A DNA stretch of 11,005 nt from positions 1 to 11,005 of the forward strand of contig JAJYCM010000070.1 in NCBI GenBank assembly GCA_021778375.1. The letters run 5' to 3'. The notes beneath the pieces are model-generated. The model saw nothing but the letters and a program-made list of their open reading frames with translations. It ran no database searches and had not been told where the DNA came from. The translations under genes were made by a program, and so were the position numbers. The stretch is from Bacteroidota bacterium (GTDB taxonomy: Bacteria > Bacteroidota > Ignavibacteria > Ignavibacteriales > Ignavibacteriaceae). Below are positions 1 to 6,601 of this stretch, in pieces; the stretch's first letter is position 1, and every line of letters starts with the position of its first letter.

Positions 1-1463
1 AAAGAATTTTAAAAGAAATAATTAAGCGACTTATTTTTTTGAACAACGTCGGTATAGGTTATTTGACATTGGAAAGATTAAGCAGCACGTTATCCGGTGG
101 GGAAACGCAAAGGATTAATTTAGCTACTTCGCTCGGCTCATCGCTTGTCGGAACTTTATATGTGCTTGATGAACCAAGCATCGGGCTGCATCCGCGAGAT
201 AACAATAAATTGATCGATATCCTAAAAAACCTTCGTGACATCGGAAATTCAGTAATTGTTGTAGAGCATGACGCCGACATGATCAGGCAAGCTGATCTAA
301 TTGTCGATATGGGTCCAAAGGCAGGAGCGGACGGCGGTGAAATAATTGCTATGGGTACTTATGAAGAAATATTGCATAATAAGAATTCTCTTACTGGGAA
401 ATATTTGTCGGGCGAATTGAAAATTCCAGTACCTCAAAAAAGGAATATGGAAGAAACCAGAACGATTTCAATTACAGGAGCAAAGGAAAACAATTTAAAG
501 AATATCGACGTAGAAATTCCCCTTAATAAATTAGTGGTAATTACCGGCGTAAGCGGTTCCGGCAAGAGCACATTAATTCATGACGTTCTATACGGGGGTT
601 TAGCAAAATATTTAGGAATGAACCCGCCAAAAATAGGAAAGTATTCAGATATTAAAGGGGGCGAATTTATTGATGAAATTGAAATCGTTGATCAATCGCC
701 AATCGGGAAAACACCGCGCTCAAATCCTATAAGCTACATAAAAGCTTTTGAACATATCAGAGAGCTATTTGCATCAACACATCAAGCAAAATCGCGAGGT
801 TATAAGCCGGGATTTTTTTCCTTCAACGTTCCGGGCGGACGATGCGAAACTTGCCAGGGGGACGGTTTTATAAAAGTAGAAATGCAATTCCTCGCCGATA
901 TTTATCTGGAATGCGAAGACTGCGAAGGAACGCGTTTCAAAAAGGAAATTAGAGAAATAACTTATCGTGGGAAAAACCTTGTTGATGTATTAAATATGAC
1001 CGTTGATGAGGCGGTAGATTTTTTTAATGGCAACGATAAAATAGTTCGATACATTGAGTTGCTTTCACAAGTGGGACTCGGGTATTTGAAACTCGGTCAG
1101 CCTTCAAACACGCTATCCGGAGGCGAAGCGCAAAGAATAAAATTAGCATCGCACTTAACATCGCAGAGAGAAAGAACACATACTCTTTTTATTTTTGACG
1201 AACCAACGACCGGGCTTCACTTTGATGATATTTCAAAGCTGCTCAACTGCTTTAATCTTCTTATTGAAAGAAATAATTCCGTTTTAATAATCGAGCACAA
1301 CATGGAAATAATAAAATGTGCGGATTATATAATTGATCTAGGTCCCGAAGCAGGGGAAAAAGGAGGAGAAATAGTAGCCTTAGGAACGCCGGAAGAAATA
1401 ATATTGAATCCAAATTCATGGACGGGGAAATATCTAAGCAAAGAATTGCCGGTAAAAACATAA
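1..1463 (+). CDS. uvrA: UvrA excinuclease ABC subunit A, C-terminal half (5' end outside window)
   Basis: UvrA is the damage-scanning ATPase of nucleotide excision repair; as a cytoplasmic dimer it hands lesions to UvrB. About 486 of the usual 930-970 residues are visible. The frame stays open to the left edge (first full codon at 3), and the residues before the TTG at 39 already fit the family, so that TTG is not the start. In order: first ABC signature LSGGETQRI (90-116), Walker B LYVLDEP followed by SIGLHPRD (from 156), second-domain Walker A GVSGSGKST (546-572), a zinc finger C-x2-C-x19-C-x2-C (cysteines at 843, 852, 912, 921), second signature LSGGEAQRI (1113-1139) and Walker B LFIFDEPTTGLH (from 1185). 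All catalytic motifs look intact. Many Bacteroidota-type genomes carry UvrA paralogues; the UvrB-binding region lies outside the window, so canonical UvrA versus a paralogue cannot be decided. The gene is convergent with the next one. Confidence 0.95.
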   Translation, partial: RILKEIIKRLIFLNNVGIGYLTLERLSSTLSGGETQRINLATSLGSSLVGTLYVLDEPSIGLHPRDNNKLIDILKNLRDIGNSVIVVEHDADMIRQADLIVDMGPKAGADGGEIIAMGTYEEILHNKNSLTGKYLSGELKIPVPQKRNMEETRTISITGAKENNLKNIDVEIPLNKLVVITGVSGSGKSTLIHDVLYGGLAKYLGMNPPKIGKYSDIKGGEFIDEIEIVDQSPIGKTPRSNPISYIKAFEHIRELFASTHQAKSRGYKPGFFSFNVPGGRCETCQGDGFIKVEMQFLADIYLECEDCEGTRFKKEIREITYRGKNLVDVLNMTVDEAVDFFNGNDKIVRYIELLSQVGLGYLKLGQPSNTLSGGEAQRIKLASHLTSQRERTHTLFIFDEPTTGLHFDDISKLLNCFNLLIERNNSVLIIEHNMEIIKCADYIIDLGPEAGEKGGEIVALGTPEEIILNPNSWTGKYLSKELPVKT

Positions 1464-1557
1464 ATCAATAATATAGCTAACGCATTATCCCGCACATTTA
1501 ATGCATGCAGTAATAATCTGCCAGATTTATTAACTCACCTTACCCAGGATAACCGTT

Positions 1558-1611
1558 TGGAGTAATGGAATGTTGGAATAATGAAAAAAATTAGTCTATT
1601 CCGCTACTCCA
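1558..1611. repeat. Short imperfect inverted repeat
   Basis: TGGAGTAATGGAAT (1558-1571) is mirrored by ATTCCGCTACTCCA (1598-1611), with 12 of 14 positions complementary and a 26-base loop. The loop and right flank are A/T-rich, and the segment also contains the related words GGAATGTTGGAATAATG and TTTTTCCAAC. It sits just left of the larger foldback and may belong to the same interspersed element. Only the pairing is seen directly; mobility or function is not shown. Confidence 0.5.
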
Positions 1612-1620
1612 TTTTTCCAA

Positions 1621-1795
1621 CCTGCCTGCCTGCCGAGAGAGTCTGTTGCACAACTTCCAAATGTCATATCGAAGGAATCATCGACTGAGATATCTCACGT
1701 TCAACTTGTGTACTTAAGCTATACATGAGATTTCTCCCTCCGGTCGAAATGACATTTTGGAGTTCTGCAACGCTCTCGAGAGGCAAGTCTGGCGG
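1621..1795. repeat. Interspersed foldback repeat element
   Basis: The element opens with CCTG three times plus CC (1621-1634). Its main arms are 1645-1672 and 1744-1771, complementary at 24 of 28 positions and sharing the word AAATGTCAT followed by TCGA. A second pair of arms lies inside: GAGATATCTCACGT (1687-1700) against ACATGAGATTTCTC (1723-1736), 12 of 14 paired. Together they could fold into a long hairpin spanning about 127 bp. The right arm, read on the minus strand, contains GTCATTTCGACCGGAGGGAG, a phrase I recall from dispersed intergenic repeats in Bacteroidota/Ignavibacteria genomes; that is recollection, not a search. No transposase is present, so if mobile it would need help in trans. 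Between convergent genes it could also act as a bidirectional transcription barrier. Confidence 0.6.
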
Positions 1796-1831
1796 CATGC
1801 AGATATTCCAAAGGTTGCGTAACATGAGTTA

Positions 1832-2773
1832 TTAATGCTTTATTACGTCTATATTACCACCGGAAGTTTTAACAAGGAGCTGATTGCCGCCATTGTTTAT
1901 GTCAGCAATAAATTTTGACTCAGAAATTGCTTTGGCGTTGTTACCTCCAAAAGCGCATTTTACTCTGCCTCCCGTAGTATACAATTCTGCTTTTGCATTA
2001 AAATTAGCAGGCAAATTTAGTTTAACACTTCCTCCTGAGGAGGATAAATTGATTCCTTTATTTTCCCCCGAATAAGTAAGTTCAATCCCACCTCCGGAAG
2101 TATGAGCTTTAATTTGTGAATCCTTTCCGTTAAGAGAGATATCTCCGCCGGATGTTGAGGCAGTTAGATTGCCTTTGAAGCCAAGGCAGGTTACATCCCC
2201 TCCTGAGGTTTGAAGTTTCATAGGACCGATATTATTTTCACATTTAATATCACCACCGGATGTAGTAGCATTTAAGCTACTTTGTGTATTATTTGTTAAA
2301 ATATCACCGCCGGAAGAATGGAGAGAGACCTCTCCGTTTAGATTGCTTAGAGTAATATCGCCTCCGCTGCTTGAAATATTCGCATTATAATTTGACGGAA
2401 GCTTGACTTCAAACCTAAGCTTCACATTATTAGCCCAGTTAAAGAGATTCAATCTGCCTTTTTTTTCAGCAGTAACGATTACGCCATTGCTTGAGGGCTC
2501 ATAATGAAATTCCATGACTTTAGCAGCGCGTTCATTACCGAGGATTTTGATATAAACCTGTGGCGAATCGGAAGTGGTAATAATGACATCCCCGGAACTT
2601 GCTTTGAGAACAAAATTTTTTCCGGGAGTTGTATCGAAAGTCTTTTCTTGAAGAACCTTAAGATTACCCCCGCTCAATTCATCTGAATAATTACATGCGG
2701 AAAGATTGAAAGAAAGTGCAATAAAGAAAACGGCGAGAAGAAATCCTGGTTTTGTTAAATATAATGTTGACAT
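1832..2773 (-). CDS. DUF4097-type beta-repeat lipoprotein (SGGD repeats)
   Basis: A 313-residue secreted protein of the DUF4097 'putative adhesin' beta-repeat type. The N-terminus is a lipoprotein signal: hydrophobic residues 10-24, then lipobox L24-S-A-C27, predicting lipidation at Cys27 and attachment to a membrane facing the periplasm or surface. Residues about 134-310 carry repeated turns of the form [S/T][S/T]GG-x-[I/V], with the GG at 137, 155, 173, 191, 209 and 227 (exactly 18 residues apart), then 247, 268 and 305. An earlier degenerate turn (SSGDV) is near 59. This pattern suggests a stacked beta-solenoid. There are no catalytic motifs. The ATG at 2773 is supported by a strong Shine-Dalgarno. 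It diverges from the efflux locus and converges on uvrA, so it is probably a single-gene unit. Family assignment is fairly sure; function is unknown (adhesin and envelope-stress-associated roles have both been suggested for such families). Confidence 0.85.
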   Translation of the reverse strand: MSTLYLTKPGFLLAVFFIALSFNLSACNYSDELSGGNLKVLQEKTFDTTPGKNFVLKASSGDVIITTSDSPQVYIKILGNERAAKVMEFHYEPSSNGVIVTAEKKGRLNLFNWANNVKLRFEVKLPSNYNANISSSGGDITLSNLNGEVSLHSSGGDILTNNTQSSLNATTSGGDIKCENNIGPMKLQTSGGDVTCLGFKGNLTASTSGGDISLNGKDSQIKAHTSGGGIELTYSGENKGINLSSSGGSVKLNLPANFNAKAELYTTGGRVKCAFGGNNAKAISESKFIADINNGGNQLLVKTSGGNIDVIKH

Positions 2774-2779
2774 AAATAA

Positions 2780-2786
2780 CTCCTTT
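2780..2786 (-). promoter_or_regulatory. Shine-Dalgarno of the DUF4097 gene
   Basis: On the minus strand AAAGGAG lies six bases before the ATG. It fixes the start that gives the lipoprotein signal. It stands out because most other genes here have weak or no such signal. Confidence 0.75.
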
Positions 2787-2990
2787 ATATTACCTGATTA
2801 GACTTTGGAACTTAGAAAAAAGTTACTGTTTTGTAATTGAGCAAAACATAAAAAATCATTAAGATAAAGCTTAATATTTGATAGATTCTAAAAATTTCCT
2901 TAGTTCTATCTTTGCTAAAAATATATTTGAAAGAGGAGTATCTCAAAGATTTTGTTTTTTAGTCCTTGTTCATTTGTTTTTATTTTTGAG

Positions 2991-3019
2991 TTGACAGTCA
3001 TATTCCCTTTATATAATAT
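2991..3019 (+). promoter_or_regulatory. Sigma-70-like promoter for the efflux locus
   Basis: A perfect TTGACA lies at 2991-2996. A perfect TATAAT follows at 3012-3017 with a short 15-base gap; the overlapping TAATAT at 3014-3019 gives the ideal 17-base gap. Transcription would start near 3025, leaving a leader of about 70 bases before the ATG at 3098. TGACAGTCA (2992-3000) is a small perfect palindrome around a central A that overlaps the -35 box and could be an operator half or coincidence. The canonical boxes differ from the TTTG/TAnnTTTG type of classic Bacteroidetes. Confidence 0.55.
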
Positions 3020-3097
3020 TGCACAAAAAAAATACAATAGTTTTCTATCACTAACTTTTTATTAAAATTCTATTTAATATCGAGTAAAAAAACTACA

Positions 3098-3514
3098 ATG
3101 AATTCATTTGCTAAATCGAGCTCAAGATTATTTTTACTCTTGTCCTATTTTTTTGTGTTTACTCTTTTTGTCGATCAAGCGAACTTACTCGATATCGTTT
3201 TCGGCAATAATAATAATATTGATATTGAACATCCTGAAGAAGTTGAAAATTGTCAGAATACGCACGTAGCATTTCTAAATAGAATTGATTTTGCTAAAAA
3301 TAAGATTTCAAAAAAATCTAACTTAAATTTACCTACCAACATTACTCACACAAATAAAAGAATTATTACCGACGAGGACAGTCCATCTACAGAAACAATA
3401 ACAATAGATATCTTAGAATTAAGTCAACCTTACTTCTTAGATAACGTTGATAATTATTCTTTTACTAAAGTAAGCGAAGCAATTTACCTTCGTAATAGTT
3501 CACTTCTAATTTGA
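3098..3514 (+). CDS. Small secreted or membrane-anchored protein leading the efflux locus, function unknown
   Basis: I do not recognise this 138-residue protein. It begins with a few polar and basic residues, then a strongly hydrophobic stretch (about 11-25) consistent with a signal peptide or single membrane anchor; no clear Ala-x-Ala cleavage site is visible. The rest is hydrophilic, rich in Asn, Ile and acidic residues. Residues 44-56 gather possible metal ligands: E44, H45, E47, E48, E50, C52 and H56, with another His at 84. It directly follows the only strong promoter candidate and precedes the CzcC-like gene by 145 bp. Bacteroidota metal-efflux operons often start with a small secreted His/Cys protein (DUF6660-type); this one matches in position and size, but I cannot claim homology. 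The start lacks a Shine-Dalgarno, but no other ATG fits the signal sequence better. Confidence 0.65.
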   Translation: MNSFAKSSSRLFLLLSYFFVFTLFVDQANLLDIVFGNNNNIDIEHPEEVENCQNTHVAFLNRIDFAKNKISKKSNLNLPTNITHTNKRIITDEDSPSTETITIDILELSQPYFLDNVDNYSFTKVSEAIYLRNSSLLI

Positions 3515-3659
3515 GATTACCATCCCCCGATAATATCTCGATTTATATCAAACACATTATATGAATTAATTTCAAGTGATGCTTAACGGCGTTCGGCTTT
3601 TAGCTGATTTTCGTTTTGTAATGATTTAAATTTTCATCAATTAGGAAAAGTGAACACTC

Positions 3660-4961
3660 ATGCAAAGTTTATTCTCCCGGAAAGGGACAAGAATATTTAT
3701 TCTTTTTATTCCCATTCTTCTTTACACAAATATTTTATTTGCCTCTCAAACAGATACAGTAAGAATTAGTTTTACTCAAGCTTTAAGAATATTCAGCCAA
3801 AATAACCTTCAACTCCTGGCTGCAAGGTACAACATCAAATCTGCCAAGGCTGCTATTCTTCAAGCAAAGCTATGGAGTAATCCGAACATCTCTATAGGAC
3901 AAAATGTTTACAATAAAAGCACCGGCAGATATTTTGATTTTACTAAAACCGGCAATACAGATATACAAATTCAACAACTTTTTCTTCTTGCTGGTAAGCG
4001 AGATAAGCAGATTCGTCTTGCGAAAATAAATACTCAAATTGCCGAATATACTTTTTACGATTTGCTTAGAGCCCTAAAATATGAGCTGAGTACTGATTAT
4101 TATAATCTATTTTTTCTTCAACGTTCACTTAAGTTTTATAACGAAACGATTCCAGAAGTAAAAAAGACTGTAATCTCATCTGAAAAACTGTATACAAACC
4201 GATCAATTCTTCTTTCAGAAATGGTAAGGTTAAAATCACTGCTGTTTTCGTTAGAAAGTGACCGTCTTGAAATTGTAAATAATATCAGCAAAACTGAAAA
4301 TGATTTGCAGGTTCTGCTACGAGATTCAACCTCCTTAAATTCATATTTTATCCCTGAAATAAATATTCAAAGCCTCGATAGCCTTAATCTTGATAATTTA
4401 TCTCTCAAAGATATTTTGGAAAAGGCAGTTGAAAATCGACCCGACCTACAAATAGCTTCTGCTAATGTAAAATATGATGAAGAAAACGTGGCACTGCAAA
4501 AAGCCCTGGCTGTTCCTGATGTCACTTTGGGAGGCAATTACTCTCGCAACGGAAGTTATATCCCCGATTATTTTGGTGTTAATGTTTCAATTGACATACC
4601 CATTTTCAACCGCAATCAAGGCAACATTCAGATTTCAAGGATTAATTTAGATGCGGACAAAGTAATTCGAGAACAAACTCGCCTTAAGCTTGAAAGGGAA
4701 ATAACTTCAGCATATCAAAATGCCAAGCAAACAGACCGTCTTTATAAGTCTGTAGACGACAAATTTACCGGAGAATACAAGCAGCTCGTAAAAGATATGA
4801 TCTCTAATTATGAAAAAAGAGATATGACTTTAATTGAATTCACCGATTTTTTTGATTCTTACAGATCTACCATGCTTCAAGTAAACCAACTTCAGAATAA
4901 CCTGGTTGATACTTTTGAAGAACTCAATTATGAAGCCGGTACGAATTTATTTAATCAATGA
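3660..4961 (+). CDS. CzcC/TolC-family outer membrane efflux protein
   Basis: This is the outer membrane channel of a tripartite RND efflux system. The 433-residue length fits CzcC/CusC-type factors. A signal peptide covers about 1-28 (basic start, hydrophobic 12-27, cleavage likely after the Ala of LFA). The mature part begins with the typical FTQALRIFSQNN helix, followed by the conserved NPNISIGQN segment and QQLFLLAGKRDKQI near 104-117, which resembles the CzcC branch. A second outer-membrane-efflux repeat starts near ENRPDLQIASANV (about 260) and includes a beta-strand segment with VSIDIPIFNRNQGN. Long alpha-helical stretches rich in Gln, Lys and Glu match the periplasmic tunnel. No lipobox Cys is present, unlike CusC. 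AGGAAAAG (3643-3650) is nine bases before the ATG. It is followed closely by the adaptor gene, so co-transcription is very likely. Confidence 0.92.
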   Translation: MQSLFSRKGTRIFILFIPILLYTNILFASQTDTVRISFTQALRIFSQNNLQLLAARYNIKSAKAAILQAKLWSNPNISIGQNVYNKSTGRYFDFTKTGNTDIQIQQLFLLAGKRDKQIRLAKINTQIAEYTFYDLLRALKYELSTDYYNLFFLQRSLKFYNETIPEVKKTVISSEKLYTNRSILLSEMVRLKSLLFSLESDRLEIVNNISKTENDLQVLLRDSTSLNSYFIPEINIQSLDSLNLDNLSLKDILEKAVENRPDLQIASANVKYDEENVALQKALAVPDVTLGGNYSRNGSYIPDYFGVNVSIDIPIFNRNQGNIQISRINLDADKVIREQTRLKLEREITSAYQNAKQTDRLYKSVDDKFTGEYKQLVKDMISNYEKRDMTLIEFTDFFDSYRSTMLQVNQLQNNLVDTFEELNYEAGTNLFNQ

Positions 4962-4984
4962 AAAATGCAGCAATAAATAATGAT

Positions 4985-4989
4985 GAGGA
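4985..4989 (+). promoter_or_regulatory. Ribosome binding site deciding the adaptor start
   Basis: GAGGA lies ten bases before the ATG at 5000. The alternative in-frame ATG at 4958 overlaps the previous stop codon (ATGA) and has no such signal. The later start also gives a normal-length lipoprotein signal. Confidence 0.5.
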
Positions 4990-4999
4990 TTTTTGTATT

Positions 5000-5995
5000 A
5001 TGAATAATCAAAAAAGAAAATTATTAAGTTTTTTAATCTTAGTTTCTATTTTATCGGGTTTCTTAATTACCGGATGCACAAAAAGCAGCGGTAATGATAA
5101 GGAAATATTTCGTTCTCCAAAAAAGGCAGTTATTTCGAGCGATGGGGTAACAATTACCTTCCCGCTAAATAGTGTGGGACTCCAAGACTTCCAATCTCAA
5201 CCAATTGCAAAAGGCTCTGCAACTATTTCGATTCTTGCACCAGCAAAAATTGCAGCCACAATTTCTTCGGAAGGTTCTAATGGTAGAAAGATAGCTTTAT
5301 TTGATTCACCAGATCTTACTTCTCTTTTTTCTCAGTATAAACAAAGCGAATCCACTTATAGGCTGACTTCAAGAAATCTTAATAGAACAAAAGAAATGTT
5401 TAAAAATCAGGCTGTAACTGTTAAAGATTTGAATCAAGCAGAAAACGATGCTGAAAACGCTCGGGCTTCTTACGAAGAAATGGACGGTCGATTGCGTGCA
5501 GCAGGGTTTAATCCTTCGGAAATTGAATCGATTTCTTACAACACAGCTTGGTTAATGGCTGATGTACCGGAGCTTCAACTTCAGCAAATAAAAAAGGGTG
5601 AGAAAGTTAAAATTAAATTTGATGCCTACCCGGGAGAAACATTCATAGGCCACGCCGATGCTACCGGGGAGATTCTTGATCCGAATACTCGCACTATTAA
5701 AGTTAGAATAACTGTAGCAAATACTGGCGGCAAACTGCTGCCTGGAATGTTTGCTCAGGTCGATTTCGGCAACCCAATTACTTCAGCTTATATCCTTCCG
5801 CTTTCAGCAGTAGTGACAGTTGAAGGTAATAATTATCTTTTTGTTCAAACAGCACCCAATATTTTTGTAAGACGACGGGTTACTTTGGCTAATTCAGATG
5901 CCACACAACTTGTGGTCCTAAGTGGTGTTCAAGACGGAGAAAAAGTTGTGACTTCGGGGACTATGCTGCTGAAAGGATTGAGCTTTGGATATTAA
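5000..5995 (+). CDS. RND efflux periplasmic adaptor lipoprotein (CzcB/CusB-type membrane fusion protein)
   Basis: The adaptor links the inner-membrane pump to the outer membrane channel. From the ATG at 5000 it is 331 residues: hydrophobic signal about 8-24, lipobox I23-T-G-C26, so lipid-anchored at Cys26. A helical hairpin lies at about 106-168 (QYKQSESTYRLTSRNLNRTK and a second helix with KDLNQAENDAENARASYEEM). A beta-barrel part starts at TAWLMADVPELQLQQIKKGE and ends in the diagnostic DPNTRTIKVRI and LLPGMFAQVDFG motifs, with a membrane-proximal domain after that. The protein is short: I see only a reduced lipoyl half before the hairpin and none of the usual Gly-rich second half after it. 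No His- or Met-rich metal site like those at the N-termini of CzcB or CusB is seen. An upstream ATG at 4958 would add 14 residues and overlap czcC by four bases. The next gene follows after 27 bp. Confidence 0.9.
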   Translation: MNNQKRKLLSFLILVSILSGFLITGCTKSSGNDKEIFRSPKKAVISSDGVTITFPLNSVGLQDFQSQPIAKGSATISILAPAKIAATISSEGSNGRKIALFDSPDLTSLFSQYKQSESTYRLTSRNLNRTKEMFKNQAVTVKDLNQAENDAENARASYEEMDGRLRAAGFNPSEIESISYNTAWLMADVPELQLQQIKKGEKVKIKFDAYPGETFIGHADATGEILDPNTRTIKVRITVANTGGKLLPGMFAQVDFGNPITSAYILPLSAVVTVEGNNYLFVQTAPNIFVRRRVTLANSDATQLVVLSGVQDGEKVVTSGTMLLKGLSFGY

Positions 5996-6022
5996 CTTTT
6001 GAATATTTAAGGATTTTTTAAA

Positions 6023-6550
6023 ATGAAATTTTATCGATTATGTGTTTTTGTCATTTTGTGCTTTTTATCTAATAATATTTCCGCTCAAATTATGAACGAT
6101 GCAAATAAACCACCCGAAACGGATTCAAGCTTAATTCAAAATAAAAATTACTTTTATAATAAAGAATCTTTCTTCTTCGCAGGAGCTACAATCGGAACGC
6201 CGGGAGGTGTAACCCTTAATACAGGTTATTATTTCAAACATTTTGCTTTGAAAATTTCCGGAAGTTACTGGAGAAAAGATTGGTATGGAGCTCAGGGTGA
6301 TTTAGAATTTGTTTTCAGTAACAAAGGAGAGTTGATTCAAGGTGTTTCTTTAGTCGGAGGAATTTTTATTGCTATTCCATTTAGTGACGCAGTCACCTCA
6401 CTTCCACCGACTCAGCAAAATTATATTGGTGTTGCTTATGATGCATACTATTCTGGCTTCTATTTACAATCAGGATTAGGATTTGGATTGCGTAGTTATC
6501 CACCCAACCTACAACTATTATTCCAATTTGGATATGTATTTAGTTTATAA
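6023..6550 (+). CDS. Predicted small outer-membrane beta-barrel protein in the efflux operon, unknown family
   Basis: A 175-residue secreted protein I cannot place in a named family. The signal peptide is clear: residues 1-21 with cleavage after Ala21 (SA-Q). A short polar linker (about 22-46) is followed by alternating polar/aromatic segments typical of outer-membrane strands: FFFAGATIGTPGGVTLNTGY, ALKISGSYWRKDWYG, GDLEFVFS, GVSLVGGIFIAIPF, YIGVAYDAYYSG, FYLQSGLGFGLRSY, LQLLFQFGYVF. It ends at Phe-Ser-Leu after an aromatic strand, in keeping with a C-terminal insertion signal; about eight strands fit. AAGGA (6009-6013) stands nine bases before the ATG. It sits 27 bp after the adaptor and 51 bp before the pump, so it is very probably translated with them. 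It may assist export, or be a small porin or stability factor; no metal-ligand cluster is seen. Confidence 0.75.
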   Translation: MKFYRLCVFVILCFLSNNISAQIMNDANKPPETDSSLIQNKNYFYNKESFFFAGATIGTPGGVTLNTGYYFKHFALKISGSYWRKDWYGAQGDLEFVFSNKGELIQGVSLVGGIFIAIPFSDAVTSLPPTQQNYIGVAYDAYYSGFYLQSGLGFGLRSYPPNLQLLFQFGYVFSL

Positions 6551-6601
6551 AAAAGTTTAAATAATATAATTACTAAAGTTTTATTAAAGAGATTAAAAAA
6601 T

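Larger units (their letters stand above)
1464..1831. other. Convergent intergenic region with inverted repeats, no gene
   Basis: This 368-bp stretch separates the 3' ends of uvrA and the DUF4097 gene. I see no convincing coding frame. It holds two inverted repeats, listed separately. A weak hairpin (GCATTA 1482-1487 with TAATGC 1499-1504) follows uvrA but has no T-run, so I do not call it a terminator. The 8-mer GCATGCAG occurs at 1503-1510 and again at 1795-1802, bracketing the repeat-bearing part. Base composition is visibly more GC-rich around 1620-1800 than in the flanking genes. Confidence 0.6.
2774..3097. other. Divergent intergenic region, no gene
   Basis: A 324-bp, very A/T-rich spacer between the divergent DUF4097 gene and the first gene of the efflux locus. 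It contains the leftward Shine-Dalgarno and a rightward promoter candidate, both listed. I looked for a leftward promoter and found only weak matches. No small ORF with a plausible start and protein-like composition was seen. Confidence 0.6.

Noticed and set aside
39..41. TTG as the start of the UvrA reading frame
   Set aside because: The frame is open to the window edge and the preceding residues still fit UvrA, so the gene is simply cut off.
1482..1504. Hairpin after uvrA as an intrinsic terminator
   Set aside because: Only six pairs, an 11-base loop and no following T-run.
1884..2075. Plus-strand open frame opposite the DUF4097 gene
   Set aside because: Shadow of the SGGD repeat codons; no start signal and no protein-like features.
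1855..2374. Regular 54-bp DNA periodicity that could look like a CRISPR or tandem repeat array
   Set aside because: It is explained by the coding of SGGD turns in a lipoprotein; the DNA units are diverged and there are no unique spacers between exact repeats.
4958..4999. Earlier ATG of the adaptor overlapping the stop of the outer membrane gene (ATGA)
   Set aside because: It would put a polar stretch before the lipoprotein signal and lacks a ribosome site; the ATG at 5000 has GAGGA and a normal signal. Still possible.
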